Of a stretch of 64,000 nucleotides of DNA, positions 17,507 to 27,839 are shown one piece after another. Source of the DNA: a cyanobacterium PCC 7702 (GTDB lineage Bacteria > Cyanobacteriota > Cyanobacteriia > Cyanobacteriales > Nostocaceae); assembly GCA_000332255.1 (NCBI GenBank), contig KB235926.1, positions 2,086,797-2,150,796 of the forward strand, in the 5' to 3' direction. The notes below the pieces were generated by a model. It was not told the DNA's origin and searched no databases. It worked only from the letters and a program-made list of their open reading frames with translations. The stretch's first letter is position 1. The number at the start of each line of letters is the position of its first letter. The position numbers and the translations under genes were made by a program.

Positions 17507-20479
17507 ATGGCGCCCAATCCCCTGTCTTTTTTCCCAATAGCAGTGACGATGGATATAAAAGCTCATTCCCAGCATTTAACTTACACAGATTGGACTGTCA
17601 CAGAAACTTTGTTCGATCCCGATCGCTTTCGTTCTCGAGAAACAGTATTTACTATCGGTAATGGTTATTTGGGAACGCGAGGAAGCTTTGAGGAAGGCTA
17701 TTCTCGTGCTTTACCAGCTACTTTTATTCACGGCATTTACGACGAAGTACCGATTGTCTACACCGAACTTGCTAACTGCCCTGATTGGTTACCTCTATTA
17801 ATAGATATAGACGGCGATCGCTTTCGCCTCGAGCGGGGGGAAATTCTCAGTTACGAACGGCAATTAAATTTGCAGCAGGGTATTCTCAGTCGCAAAGTAC
17901 GCTGGCGCAGTCCGGGTGGCAAAATTGTGGACATTGTGTGGGAGCGTTTTGCCAGCCTTGCAGAACCACACGTGTTGGGACTGCGCTGTCAACTGACACC
18001 CGTGGATAGGGAAAGCGCCATCGAAGTGCAGGCAAGTATTAACGGCTACCCAGAAAATCAGGGTTTCAACCACTGGGAATTGCTAGACCAGGGTAAAACA
18101 GAACAGGCCGTTTGGCTCAATTTGCGCACCCGTACCTCTCGCATCCAGCTGGGTATGGCAACCAAAATCAAAATCCTGGGCGCCCAAGCTTCTGTACAAG
18201 TTACTAACCCTCCGGGTTATCCCACCTTGAGTTCGTCTTTTTTCGCGGCGGCGGGACAAACGGTGACCATAGAAAAATTAGTAACTGTTTTTACATCCTT
18301 AGAAACGGAAAACCCAGTGGAAGCAGCTTGCTCTCAACTCGCCCAGCTACCAGAATACTCGACTTTACTTTCTTCCCACATCCAAGCTTGGGACGAAGTT
18401 TGGCAAAAAAGCGACATCGTCATCGAAGGAGACATCACAGCCCAGCTGGCTGTCCGCTACAACCTGTTTCAATTGCTGATCGCCGCTCCCCGGAACAACG
18501 AAAAAGTGAGCATTCCTGCCAAAACCCTCTCCGGATTTGGCTACCGCGGTCATATCTTTTGGGATACAGAAATTTTTATACTTCCCTTTTTTATTTACAC
18601 GCAACCAGAATTAGCGCGAAACATGCTTTCCTACCGATACCACACCCTACCGGGAGCGCGGCGCAAAGCAGTGCATTACGGGTATAAAGGGGCAATGTAT
18701 GCTTGGGAAAGTGCGGATACCGGGGACGAGGTCACGCCCAGGTGGTTACCTCCCAACGATTTTTATGGCGAAGACATCCGTATTTGGTGTCGCGATCGCG
18801 AAATTCACATTAGCGCCGACGTAGCCTACGCCTGCTGGTACTACTGGCAAGCGACAGGCGACTCGGAGTGGATGCGAGACCGGGGCGCGGAAATAATTCT
18901 GGATACGGCAGTCTTTTGGGGTAGTCGAGTAGAATACAACACCAAATACGAACGGTACGAAATTCGGGAAGTCATTGGCGCGGATGAATACCACGAATCC
19001 GTCAACAACAACGCCTTTACCAACCGAATGGTACAATGGCACCTAGAAAAAGCACTTTACATCTACGATTGGCTGCACAAAAATTTCCCTGAAAAATTAA
19101 ACGAACTGGATCAAAAACTTAATCTCAGTCCGGGAAGGCGATCGCGCTGGAACGATATAATCACCAACATCTGGATTCCCCAAGACAAATCCAGCGGACT
19201 CATAGAACAGTTTGAGGGATTTTTTCAATTACAAGATATCAACCTCGAAGACTACGAACCACGTACCAAATCCATGCAAGCCATCTTGGGGATAGAAGAA
19301 GCCAACAAGCGCCAGGTACTAAAACAACCAGATGTGCTGATGCTGTTGTATCTGATGCGACAATCACAAGAACCTCCCTACGATCTGCAAACCCTGCAAA
19401 AAAACTGGGACTACTATGCACCCCGCACAGACATTTCCTATGGTTCATCTCTCGGTCCAGCAATTCACGCCATCCTCGCCTCAGATCTGGGGAAAACAGC
19501 AGAAGCTTACGAAAGATTTATGCAAGCAGCACTAGTAGACCTGGAAGATGTCCGGGGTAATACTGCAGAAGGAATTCATGGAGCTAGTGCAGGTGGTGTT
19601 TGGCAAGCTGTAATTTTAGGTTTTGGCGGAATTTTCATCGGTAACGACAAACCCGTAGCTCATCCTCACCTACCTCCCAGCTGGACACGCCTGAAGTTTA
19701 ATTTCTTTTGGCGGGGGAAATGGCATGTATTTGATTTGCGTCCAGGACAAAAAACCTCTACTGATGCATCACCCTCAACCACCACATCCCCAGACACAGA
19801 CATCCGCGGTTTTATTTTCGATCTCGATGGAGTATTAACAGATACAGCTGAATATCACTATCTAGCTTGGCAAAAATTAGCAGATGAAGAAGGTTTGCCT
19901 TTTAATCGAGAAGCTAACGAAGCGCTGCGAGGAGTTTCTCGGCGAGAATCTCTGTTGCGCATAGTTGGAGACAGACACTATTCAGAAGAACAACTCCAAG
20001 AAATGATGGACCGCAAAAACCGATACTACGTAGAATTGATTGCCAACATCTCGCCTAAAGATTTGCTACCTGGAGTTCTGAACTTACTCGATGAATTGCG
20101 CCAAGCTGGAATCAAAATAGCCATTGGTTCTGCTAGCAAAAATGCTCGTACTGTGGTAGAAAAACTAGGCATTGCCGACCGTATAGACGCGATCGCCGAT
20201 GGTTACAGCGTCCAAAATCCCAAGCCTGCTCCAGATTTATTTTTATATGCAGCCAAATTACTAGGATTAGAACCAGCACAATGCGTGGTTGTAGAAGATG
20301 CACAAGCAGGTATAGAAGCTGCACGAGCAGGCGGTATGCGGACAGTGGGAATAGGCCCGGCTTCGCGAGTAGGAGCAGCTGACGTTGTTTTGCCCAATCT
20401 AGCAAATGTTCATTGGGCAGACTTGCGGGCTAAATTGAGTCAAAAAGCCGTACAACAACAGCAAAAGACAAAAGTTTAA
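17507..20479 (+). CDS. GH65 disaccharide phosphorylase fused to beta-phosphoglucomutase
   Basis: A 990-residue two-enzyme fusion. Residues about 20-745 form a glycoside hydrolase family 65 protein (N-terminal beta-sandwich, linker, alpha/alpha barrel). The GADEYHESVNNNAFTN motif contains the predicted general acid Glu494. Residues about 768-985 are a HAD-fold beta-phosphoglucomutase, with FDLDGVLTDTAEYHY (nucleophile Asp772, acid/base Asp774), GSASKNA and VEDAQAGIEAARAGG. A Ser/Thr/Pro-rich linker joins them. The first half would phosphorolyse an alpha-linked disaccharide (maltose, trehalose or kojibiose type; substrate unknown) to beta-glucose 1-phosphate, and the second would turn that into glucose 6-phosphate. 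It probably shares a transcript with susA. An internal ATG at 17549 is an alternative start. Confidence 0.9.
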   Translation: MAPNPLSFFPIAVTMDIKAHSQHLTYTDWTVTETLFDPDRFRSRETVFTIGNGYLGTRGSFEEGYSRALPATFIHGIYDEVPIVYTELANCPDWLPLLIDIDGDRFRLERGEILSYERQLNLQQGILSRKVRWRSPGGKIVDIVWERFASLAEPHVLGLRCQLTPVDRESAIEVQASINGYPENQGFNHWELLDQGKTEQAVWLNLRTRTSRIQLGMATKIKILGAQASVQVTNPPGYPTLSSSFFAAAGQTVTIEKLVTVFTSLETENPVEAACSQLAQLPEYSTLLSSHIQAWDEVWQKSDIVIEGDITAQLAVRYNLFQLLIAAPRNNEKVSIPAKTLSGFGYRGHIFWDTEIFILPFFIYTQPELARNMLSYRYHTLPGARRKAVHYGYKGAMYAWESADTGDEVTPRWLPPNDFYGEDIRIWCRDREIHISADVAYACWYYWQATGDSEWMRDRGAEIILDTAVFWGSRVEYNTKYERYEIREVIGADEYHESVNNNAFTNRMVQWHLEKALYIYDWLHKNFPEKLNELDQKLNLSPGRRSRWNDIITNIWIPQDKSSGLIEQFEGFFQLQDINLEDYEPRTKSMQAILGIEEANKRQVLKQPDVLMLLYLMRQSQEPPYDLQTLQKNWDYYAPRTDISYGSSLGPAIHAILASDLGKTAEAYERFMQAALVDLEDVRGNTAEGIHGASAGGVWQAVILGFGGIFIGNDKPVAHPHLPPSWTRLKFNFFWRGKWHVFDLRPGQKTSTDASPSTTTSPDTDIRGFIFDLDGVLTDTAEYHYLAWQKLADEEGLPFNREANEALRGVSRRESLLRIVGDRHYSEEQLQEMMDRKNRYYVELIANISPKDLLPGVLNLLDELRQAGIKIAIGSASKNARTVVEKLGIADRIDAIADGYSVQNPKPAPDLFLYAAKLLGLEPAQCVVVEDAQAGIEAARAGGMRTVGIGPASRVGAADVVLPNLANVHWADLRAKLSQKAVQQQQKTKV

Positions 20480-20507
20480 ACCAAGGCTCCACGCCTATTT
20501 CGAGAAA

Positions 20508-20528
20508 CCCCTGAATTCAATTCAGGGG
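20508..20528 (+). terminator. hairpin after the GH65-PGM gene
   Basis: CCCCTGAATT (20508-20517) and AATTCAGGGG (20519-20528), nearly continuous palindrome, 28 bp after the stop. The downstream T-run is weak (GGTATTT), so it is a likely but not certain terminator for the susA operon. Confidence 0.55.
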
Positions 20529-20530
20529 GT

Positions 20531-20548
20531 ATTTAACGTGCGTTAAAT
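20531..20548. repeat. 8-2-8 palindrome ATTTAACG-TG-CGTTAAAT
   Basis: A perfect palindrome immediately after the preceding hairpin. Its symmetry and short centre look like a protein-binding operator rather than an RNA hairpin. It sits 415 bp upstream of the permease gene. Confidence 0.45.
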
Positions 20549-20963
20549 CCAAAAATTCCCCACAGGATGTGAATTTAGAACTTCATAAACTGCTAGCTTA
20601 GGTAAAGTAAACACATAGTTTATAGTCAGCACAAAACTTGGTCGCTACCAACTAGGAACATTGTAGTCATTGTGTGCAGAAACCTTACAAGAGGAAATTT
20701 ACCTCAGTTAACAAAAGCTGGCTGGCCCCACCGGGCGACGGGGAACAGGTTAACATGCAAATTGCCAAAGCCTGCATTCAATCAAGCACAGGACGGATTC
20801 TGCTAGCTCATGCTTTTTAGAGGTACTGCGGTCAGTAATCTGGTATTCTTTGATTTTGTCACGCCAGGCAAATTATCCTCACCAGGATTAGGCATGAAAT
20901 GATGATTTTATTTTCCACTTCCTTTTAGTCCACGCGTCTTTTTCAAAAAGTTAATTTCTAATT
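20549..20963. other. structured intergenic region, possible leader or small RNA upstream of the PerM-type gene
   Basis: No protein-coding frame. Several hairpins can be drawn on the plus strand. GAGG/CCTC closes around AAATTTA (20691-20705). A longer arm pairs GTTAAC, CTG and CCCC with GGGG, CAG and GTTAAC across 20707-20754. ATGCA/TGCAT occurs at about 20755-20777, and ATCCT-CACC-AGGAT lies at 20875-20888. The region is GC-richer in its middle (CTGGCCCCACCGGGCGACGGGG) than its flanks, which suggests an RNA element. It matches no riboswitch or known ncRNA I can recall. Confidence 0.35.
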
Positions 20964-22067
20964 ATGCTTTCTTTACAGAAATTGCTGCCATGGTTAATTT
21001 TAACGCTATTGTTTCCTTTAATTTTTCTTAATTTTTGGTTGGCACTGCGAGTCTTTCAATATTTCCAACCTCTGGTAACAATTTTTGTCCTGGCTTGTTT
21101 ATTAGCATTCATTTGGAATTATCCTGTTTCCCTGCTGCAACAAAAAGGAATTAAACGCAATTATGCGGTGGCAATAGTTTTGATATTAGCTGTGGTGATT
21201 TTTATAGTTTTGGGACTAACTTTAGTACCTGTTGTTGTACAGCAGTTTAGTGAAATGGCTAAACTACTACCCGAATGGATCGATTCTAGCGAGCAAAAAC
21301 TCCAACTTGCAAGCGAGCAGGTGTTTGGAAACAGGCTTCATGTTAATTTCAGCCAAATAATTTCTCAGTTACTCGCTCATTTACCAGAAGAATTAGAACA
21401 AATTGGAGACAGGCTTTTTAGTTTAGTGGTAGATACAATTGATAGCATTTCTGGAGCTTTGATCGTAATAGTTTTGACTGTTTATCTGTTAATAGATGGT
21501 GAAAGAATTTGGGAAGAAATATTTAAAAGGTTACCTAAAGAATTTGGTCAAAGACTACAGCAATCTCTGCAGCAAAACTTTCAAAATTACTTGATCGGTC
21601 AAATTACTTTGGCTTTTTTGATGGGAGTTTCACAAACCGTAATGTTTTTAGTTTTGAACGTTCGGTTTGGACTGTTGTTCGGTTTAGGAATCGGTATTTT
21701 GAGCTTAGTTCCCTTTGGAGATGTTATCAGTTTAGCAATTATAACTTTAATTCTCGCTTCACATAACTTTTGGTTGGCAATAAAAGTTTTAGTAGCAGCT
21801 GTGATTATCGACCAGCTCATCGACCAAGCGATCGCACCCCGACTGTTAGGTAGTTTTACAGGGCTCAGACCCATCTGGGTGATAATTTCCTTGCTACTGG
21901 GAACCTACGTTGGTGGAATTCTAGGGTTATTAATTGCCGTACCTTTTGCAGGTTTTATTAAAGATACGGTAGATAATGCTCAATTAGTAATATCTGGTTC
22001 TGCTCACGAAACTGTAAAAGCAGAAGATGCACCAGAAATTTTAGCGAAGAAAGCGAGCGAGCAATAA
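20964..22067 (+). CDS. AI-2E/PerM family membrane transporter
   Basis: A 367-residue protein of the UPF0118 (AI-2 exporter, PerM, TqsA) family. It has about eight transmembrane segments, a soluble loop after the third (QQFSEMAKLLPEWIDSS), and the conserved C-terminal GSFTGLRPIWVIISLLLGTYVGGILGLLIAVPFAG block. Members are proposed to export small molecules or ions, including autoinducer-2 or sodium/proton exchange; the substrate here is unknown. It is convergent with clpC. Confidence 0.88.
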   Translation: MLSLQKLLPWLILTLLFPLIFLNFWLALRVFQYFQPLVTIFVLACLLAFIWNYPVSLLQQKGIKRNYAVAIVLILAVVIFIVLGLTLVPVVVQQFSEMAKLLPEWIDSSEQKLQLASEQVFGNRLHVNFSQIISQLLAHLPEELEQIGDRLFSLVVDTIDSISGALIVIVLTVYLLIDGERIWEEIFKRLPKEFGQRLQQSLQQNFQNYLIGQITLAFLMGVSQTVMFLVLNVRFGLLFGLGIGILSLVPFGDVISLAIITLILASHNFWLAIKVLVAAVIIDQLIDQAIAPRLLGSFTGLRPIWVIISLLLGTYVGGILGLLIAVPFAGFIKDTVDNAQLVISGSAHETVKAEDAPEILAKKASEQ

Positions 22068-22073
22068 AGTTAA

Positions 22074-22178
22074 ACTAGTAGGTAAGTTATAAAAGTGCAA
22101 ATTGTTATAGTTTCCTTATAATTTTCTTATCTTCCCAAGCTAGTATTAACCACTTAAAATTTCCATCGTCCTACTAGT
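22074..22178. repeat. 9-bp inverted repeat spanning 105 bp
   Basis: ACTAGTAGG (22074-22082) and CCTACTAGT (22170-22178) are perfect inverted copies at the ends of a 105-bp AT-rich stretch lying between two convergent genes. This could be a long hairpin, a small non-autonomous element or chance. I see no target-site duplication. Confidence 0.35.
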
Positions 22179-22332
22179 GAAAAGTTTTGTTTACTAACTT
22201 TTATGGGCACAAATCTGACAACTAATAGTGAACTATCCCGCTGAGAAATTGGCAACCTTGATTTTCGCCAGGAAGGTTTGTTATATCTTCTTCCGGTACC
22301 GCCTCCTGCTGCAGGTTGAAATTAACAGTAAT

Positions 22333-22356
22333 AAAAAACCCCTAGGCGGCTAGGGG
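22333..22356 (-). terminator. intrinsic terminator of clpC
   Basis: Minus-strand hairpin CCCCTAG-CCGC-CTAGGGG (22339-22356) followed by six T, 40 bp after the clpC stop. Confidence 0.9.
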
Positions 22357-22396
22357 AAAATCTTGCAGTTGCAAATGTTGACCGTGACTGCAGTCA

Positions 22397-24853
22397 CTAC
22401 GAACCAACACTTGCTAAAGCTAGCTGTGGTTTTTCAGCTTTACGCACTGTTACCTGACCGTCATCATCAACATCCACAATAGCTGTATCGCCTGCTGCCA
22501 GCTGGCCGGATAGCAGTGCTTGCGCCAAAGTATCTTCTAAAAGGCGCATAATTGCTCGGCGTAAGGGTCTTGCACCCTGACTGGGATTGTAGCCTTCTTG
22601 TACTACCCGTTCTTTAAAGCGGTCTTTTACTTCCAGGGTGATATTCTTTTCACTCAAGCGAGTAGCAACTTCTGCAAGCATGATTTCAGCGATTTGCTTA
22701 ACTTCATCTTTGTTCAATTGGGTAAAGACGATAATTTCGTCTACACGGTTGAGGAATTCCGGACGGAAGTAAGCTTTGAGTTCTTCGTTGACTAAGTTGC
22801 GAATGCGGTTATAGCTTGCTGTAGCTTCATCTTCGCTAAACTGGAAGCCCAGACCGCCACCACCTTTTTCGATGACGCGAGAACCGATATTGGAAGTCAA
22901 AATGATGAGTGTATTTTTGAAGTCTACCGTTCGACCTTTGGCATCGGTAAGGCGACCGTCATCCATGATTTGCAGCAGCATGTTGAATACGTCGGGGTGT
23001 GCTTTTTCGATTTCGTCGAAAAGTACTACCGTATAGGGTCGACGCCGCACAGCTTCTGTTAGTTGTCCGCCTTCATCGTATCCAACATAACCAGGGGGAG
23101 AACCAATCAGCTTGGAGACGGTATGTCGTTCCATAAATTCGGACATATCCAGGCGGATCATTGCTTCTTCTGAACCGAAGAAATAAGCCGCCAAGGCCTT
23201 TGCTAGTTCTGTTTTTCCAACTCCGGTGGGTCCTGAGAAGATAAAGCTAGCAATCGGCCGATTTGGATTCTTCAAGCCAACTCGAGCGCGGCGAATCGAA
23301 CGAGATACAGCTGTGACTGCTTGTTGTTGACCGATGATTCGTTGGTGCAGGGTATCTTCTAGGTGCAGTAACATCTCCGACTCGGATTCGGTGAGTTTGT
23401 TAACGGGTACACCCGTCCAGCCAGAGACGATTTGGGCGATGTCTTCTGCGTCCACAACAGGTTTATTGACAAATTGCCCGTTTTGTGATTCTGCCAACCG
23501 AGCTGCAATTTCCAGCTCGCGATCGCGCAGTTGTCCTGCTTGCTGGAAGTTTTGGGCTCGAACGGCTTCATCTTTAGCTTTGGTAATTGCGGCTAATTGG
23601 CGCTTGAGCTCGCGATTGCCAAAAGCTTGCGAGTAGCGCAGGCGGACGCGAGAACCTGCTTCGTCGATCAAGTCGATGGCCTTATCTGGGAGGTAGCGAT
23701 CGCTAATATAGCGGTCGGATAATTGCGCTGCCGCCACCAGTGCATCATCGGAAATTTCGACACGGTGGTGTTGTTCGTAAGCCGAACGCAAACCGCGCAA
23801 AATTTCTAGAGTTTCTTCTACCGATGGTTCGCCAACCATAATCGGTTGGAAGCGACGTTCTAAAGCTGCATCGCGTTCGATGTGCTGGCGGTACTCATCC
23901 AGAGTTGTGGCGCCAATGCACTGCAGCTGACCCTTTGCCAAGGCTGGCTTGATAATATTAGCAGCATCCATGCCGCCTTCTACACCACCTGCACCGACGA
24001 GGGTGTGCATTTCGTCAATTACCAGGATGATATTACCCGCAGAGCGGATTTCATCCATGATTTTTTTGAGGCGTTCTTCAAAATCGCCGCGGAAGCGGGT
24101 CCCTGCTACTAGCAAGCCCATGTCCAGGCTGATAACTTGTTTGTGCTGTAAAATTTCCGGTACATCTTGGTTGGCGATGCGTTGCGCTAAACCTTCTGCG
24201 ATCGCTGTTTTTCCCACTCCCGGTTCGCCAATCAAAACCGGATTATTCTTTGTCCGGCGGCCCAAAATTTGGATTGCGCGTTCTATTTCCTTTTCTCGCC
24301 CGACCACAGGGTCAAGCTTACCTGCTTGGGCTAGCTTGGTGAGATTTCGACCATATTCCTCTAAACTCAAGGTTTGGGTGCGTCTGGGACTACCGCTGCT
24401 ACCAGCACTGACCGGCGTAACTTCACCCAAACTACGAATAACTGCAGTACGGATTTGCGAAAGCTCGACTCCCAAATTTTGCAGTACTTTGGCAGCTACT
24501 CCTTCACCCGCTTCGGTCAATCCTAAAAGTAAATGTTCGGTACCAATGTGATTGTGTCCGAGACTGCGGGCTTCTTTGAACGATTGCTCGAATAAAGTTT
24601 TAACTTTGGGGGTAAAAGGAATTTCCGGCGGTACAAAGCCAGAACCCCGACCGATAATTCTTTCGACTTCCCGACGTGCGTCTTTGAGAGTAACGCCCAA
24701 CTCATTCAGCACTTTGGCAGCAATCCCAGTTCCTTCTCCCAATAGACCTAAAAGAATTTGTTCTGTTCCTACAAAGTTATGACCCAGCCGACGTGCTTCC
24801 TCCTGGGCAAGCATAACTACTTTAATAGCTTCAGATGTAAAATGTTCAAACAT
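22397..24853 (-). CDS. clpC: ATP-dependent Clp protease ATPase ClpC
   Basis: Hsp100 unfoldase that feeds substrates to ClpP in the cytosol and, in photosynthetic cells, helps import and quality control. 818 residues. The double Clp_N repeat spans about 1-145. The first AAA module has Walker [10 protein letters not shown] and Walker [10 protein letters not shown]. The UVR-like middle region is near [17 protein letters not shown]. The second AAA module has Walker [10 protein letters not shown] and Walker [12 protein letters not shown]. The ClpP-docking loop contains GGLGF before QFSED. The length is typical. It starts at ATG 24853 and ends before a strong terminator, so it is monocistronic. Confidence 0.97.
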   Translation of the reverse strand: MFEHFTSEAIKVVMLAQEEARRLGHNFVGTEQILLGLLGEGTGIAAKVLNELGVTLKDARREVERIIGRGSGFVPPEIPFTPKVKTLFEQSFKEARSLGHNHIGTEHLLLGLTEAGEGVAAKVLQNLGVELSQIRTAVIRSLGEVTPVSAGSSGSPRRTQTLSLEEYGRNLTKLAQAGKLDPVVGREKEIERAIQILGRRTKNNPVLIGEPGVGKTAIAEGLAQRIANQDVPEILQHKQVISLDMGLLVAGTRFRGDFEERLKKIMDEIRSAGNIILVIDEMHTLVGAGGVEGGMDAANIIKPALAKGQLQCIGATTLDEYRQHIERDAALERRFQPIMVGEPSVEETLEILRGLRSAYEQHHRVEISDDALVAAAQLSDRYISDRYLPDKAIDLIDEAGSRVRLRYSQAFGNRELKRQLAAITKAKDEAVRAQNFQQAGQLRDRELEIAARLAESQNGQFVNKPVVDAEDIAQIVSGWTGVPVNKLTESESEMLLHLEDTLHQRIIGQQQAVTAVSRSIRRARVGLKNPNRPIASFIFSGPTGVGKTELAKALAAYFFGSEEAMIRLDMSEFMERHTVSKLIGSPPGYVGYDEGGQLTEAVRRRPYTVVLFDEIEKAHPDVFNMLLQIMDDGRLTDAKGRTVDFKNTLIILTSNIGSRVIEKGGGGLGFQFSEDEATASYNRIRNLVNEELKAYFRPEFLNRVDEIIVFTQLNKDEVKQIAEIMLAEVATRLSEKNITLEVKDRFKERVVQEGYNPSQGARPLRRAIMRLLEDTLAQALLSGQLAAGDTAIVDVDDDGQVTVRKAEKPQLALASVGS

Positions 24854-25204
24854 AGCGGGTCTTGCTCCCTTGCTGCTTGGGCTTTGGGCAAAATAAAATT
24901 TACCCTCACCTTCAGTATTGTCTACTTTTTTTAGTTTTTATATGGATAATGTATCTATATTTCCAGTGTAGCGACAGTGAGGAGAGCCGTAAGAGCAAAG
25001 GCGTAGTTGCCGTCTCTTCCCAGGGAGACAAAAATAGATGGAAGGCGGTAATGATTTGAGGGGGGTGGTTTTTTACCGTTATCACCAAATTATAGTGAAA
25101 CAGTATCAGTTATTTGTATTTAGCCATCTCTACCAGAAGCCGCGGTCGCTTAGCGTGTCGGATGGTATTAGAGCGCGTCTACAATTTGCCATCGCTACTT
25201 GAGT
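24854..25204. other. 351-bp region between divergent clpC and DUF3288 genes
   Basis: Holds the promoters of both genes. No coding frame is convincing and I see no clear operator. The sequence upstream of the DUF3288 gene is GC-richer than the clpC leader. Confidence 0.4.
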
Positions 25205-25495
25205 ATGACTGCACAACCAAAAGACCAAGAACATCCTCTCTACAAACGCGATCGCCCCATAGTTGATAATTTACTCCTACAGGAGGCGACAGATTTTAAC
25301 TTGGCAGAATTAGCGAGGTTACGCATACGCTACCAAGGCTTTCCCGGTGCCCGAGACATTCAACAGGACTTGGATAAAATTTTGCAGCGTTGGGGTTTAA
25401 CTGAAACAGAGTTATTCGCTCGCACTCGCGCCATTCACGCCCAAGGCGGAATTTACAAAAGTCGGGCCACCAGAGAAGAACAGGATTGGAATTAA
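25205..25495 (+). CDS. DUF3288 family protein
   Basis: A 96-residue cytosolic protein of the cyanobacteria-specific DUF3288 family, recognised by HPLYKRDRPIVDNLLL near the N-terminus, the central NLAELARLRIRYQGFPGARDIQ, and the short C-terminal RAIHAQGGIYK. No catalytic motif is visible and function is unknown. A TTG 6 nt upstream would add two residues; the ATG at 25205 is preferred. The small size and solitary position say nothing about its role. Confidence 0.8.
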   Translation: MTAQPKDQEHPLYKRDRPIVDNLLLQEATDFNLAELARLRIRYQGFPGARDIQQDLDKILQRWGLTETELFARTRAIHAQGGIYKSRATREEQDWN

Positions 25496-25631
25496 TCGCT
25501 GTTTCCTTTCAAGTAGGTAGGTGGTAGGCTTTTCTTAAGATTTCCATAGTTCTGGCTTAACATACCCTCAGTACATTAAAAAATGGATGTTTTCCGTACA
25601 AACGTGGTGGGGATGTACTGAAGGAGGAGCT

Positions 25632-27839
25632 GTGGGAAAAAAATTTCTAAATTTTTGGAGGCTGCGAAAAAAAATAGCGATAAGCCTTTGCATACTCATG
25701 CTTGCCACCTTTTTGTTAACCTTAGGCACCCACTCTGTAGTTGCTCGGTCAATCTCAAGCACACCCCGTCCGAAAGTTATTTTGATTTCCCTAGACGGTG
25801 CAACTCCAGATTTTGTCGAGCAGTACTTAGCTGAGGGTATTCTCAGTCGCAAACAGGGATTGGGACTGATTAAAAGTAACGGCGTTTACGCCGAGCGAAA
25901 CATAACCTGCAGCGCTTCTTTGACAGCAGCTTGTCATGTCGCCATTGCTACAGGTTCCACCGCAGCTCGCAATGACATTAACGCCAATACCTTTCACCTG
26001 GTTGCCAGTCCCTTTAATTCTAATATCAGTGGTTTTGCTGCTCCCATTGGAGGCTATTCTCCCCTAGAACCTGCAGAAAGCGCCCAACCTACTGCACAAC
26101 CGCTTTGGCTGGGATTGGAGCAAAACGGTAAAAAGGTTGTTGCTGCAACCTTTCCAGGAGCAGATGGAGTAGATGTGAAAGTACCGGGTTTACCCAACAG
26201 TCCAGTCATTCAATCTGCAAGCAAGAGGACTGTATCCTATACAGTTCCCTTTGGGGTGTTTGCAGGAGTAGGTGCCAAAGGTTTTAGCTTGACGGCGAGC
26301 GATTTTAGCAAAGCTCCCCCGCAGACGGTCAATGAACTCAAAGCAGCTGGAAAAATTTCCTACAGTCCAGTTCAGCAAGCTTCCTTAGGCGATCGCTTTA
26401 CTGTCGGTGGCGTTAGCTATGACATCCAAGTTGCAGCCACCGACACCACTGACGATCGCCAAATCAACTACGACACGCTAGTCTTTTTCGACTCCCAAAT
26501 TGGGATTTCACCGGGACCTTTCAGCTTACCTGCAACAGGACCTGCATACGTCAAAGCTAGTGAGAAAAAATCTAGTCTCTTTTATTTAGAAGGAAGCAAT
26601 AACAAAGCGGGAACTGCTTTTTACGTCAGCAATCTTGCTCCCGACCTCAGCAGCGTTAGAATTGCTCGCTATTCTGTCAACGCCATTCCCGCTACTTTGC
26701 CAGTTCAAGCTAGTGTCGATGACATTAACAATAATGTTGGCTTTTGGGCTCCCCAACCCGACTTTCGGATTACAGAGCGACTCAGTCCTGGATTTAGTGC
26801 TTTTCCTGACACAGAATTAGAAGCTATCTACCAAGATCAGGTGCAAATTTTTGTGGACTATCAAACTCGGGTAGCCATCAGAGCCATCACCAAAAATCCC
26901 GACGCCGATTTGGTGCTTGTTTATATCGAGCAACCGGATGGTTCCGAGCATCAGTTTCTTCTTACCGATTACCGCCAAGCCACCGATCCTACCAATCCCA
27001 ATACCATCGGTACAGGACAAGAGCAAGCTAAGATCGTTCGCTATCGCCGTTACATCCAAAATGCCTACCGAGCTGCGGACAATGCAGTAGGGCGGATCGT
27101 CAACGTGGTTGGTACAAACAGACAAGGTCGGCCGAACAGCAATATTATTGTGGTGTCAGACCATGGCTTTTCTACTTTCCACACTGCAGTCAACCTCGAG
27201 AATTTTCTCAAAAGTAAAGGTTTTGACTCGACCAAAGTGCGAGCGGTGACCTCGGGTCCAGCAGCTAACATCTATATCAATCTTCAGGGACGCGAACCCA
27301 ACGGTACTGTTAGTCGCGCTGAATATGTTACTCTGCAACAGCAAATTGTTACTGCCATTAAAGAACTAACAGACACCAATTTCTACTACACTTTGGGACG
27401 ACCGCAAGCAGTTTTCGATAAAATTTACACCCGTCCTTTGCCGGGCGTGGAGAGCGATCCCTCTTTTGGTTTGGGCAGTAGCAAATTTGTTGGTCAGGAT
27501 GCTGGTGATGTTTTTGCCATCCTGAGTGACGGCTATAACTTTGATGGCAGGCAAAATCCCGCTGTGACTCGTTTAGGAGATAAGGAAAATTCTATTTTTT
27601 CAGTACCTAACTTTTACGGAGCCCACGGTTACGATCCCACCTTACCCAAACTCAGCGCCATTTTCTACGCTGCAGGTCCCGATATCACCCGTCGCGGCAA
27701 TATCGGTACTATTCGCAATATCGATATAGCTCCTACCATCAACAATTTATTGGGTGTTTCTTCTGCTGCTACAGTCGAAGGAAAAGCTCTCAACCTTTCT
27801 TCGCCTCCCTATTATCGGTTGTTACCGTTCTCTTTTTGA
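25632..27839 (+). CDS. exported type I phosphodiesterase / alkaline phosphatase superfamily protein
   Basis: A large exported hydrolase of the alkaline phosphatase superfamily (nucleotide pyrophosphatase/phosphodiesterase branch). [14 protein letters not shown] holds the first metal-binding Asp. [17 protein letters not shown] lies where the nucleophilic Thr/Ser should be, and [11 protein letters not shown] and FYGAHGYDP carry later metal ligands. A signal peptide ([20 protein letters not shown]) directs it outside the plasma membrane. A GTG start at 25632 is chosen because AAGGAGGAG lies directly upstream; an ATG at 25587 without a ribosome site would add 15 residues. It likely releases phosphate or nucleotides from organic phosphates. 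Its 3' end overlaps mutS tail-to-tail by 28 bp. Confidence 0.85.
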   Translation: MGKKFLNFWRLRKKIAISLCILMLATFLLTLGTHSVVARSISSTPRPKVILISLDGATPDFVEQYLAEGILSRKQGLGLIKSNGVYAERNITCSASLTAACHVAIATGSTAARNDINANTFHLVASPFNSNISGFAAPIGGYSPLEPAESAQPTAQPLWLGLEQNGKKVVAATFPGADGVDVKVPGLPNSPVIQSASKRTVSYTVPFGVFAGVGAKGFSLTASDFSKAPPQTVNELKAAGKISYSPVQQASLGDRFTVGGVSYDIQVAATDTTDDRQINYDTLVFFDSQIGISPGPFSLPATGPAYVKASEKKSSLFYLEGSNNKAGTAFYVSNLAPDLSSVRIARYSVNAIPATLPVQASVDDINNNVGFWAPQPDFRITERLSPGFSAFPDTELEAIYQDQVQIFVDYQTRVAIRAITKNPDADLVLVYIEQPDGSEHQFLLTDYRQATDPTNPNTIGTGQEQAKIVRYRRYIQNAYRAADNAVGRIVNVVGTNRQGRPNSNIIVVSDHGFSTFHTAVNLENFLKSKGFDSTKVRAVTSGPAANIYINLQGREPNGTVSRAEYVTLQQQIVTAIKELTDTNFYYTLGRPQAVFDKIYTRPLPGVESDPSFGLGSSKFVGQDAGDVFAILSDGYNFDGRQNPAVTRLGDKENSIFSVPNFYGAHGYDPTLPKLSAIFYAAGPDITRRGNIGTIRNIDIAPTINNLLGVSSAATVEGKALNLSSPPYYRLLPFSF

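Noticed and set aside
20690-20760. RNase P or SRP RNA in the structured gap
   Set aside because: GAGGAAA resembles a conserved RNase P RNA piece, but the rest of that block and the SRP GGAAG tetraloop region are absent.
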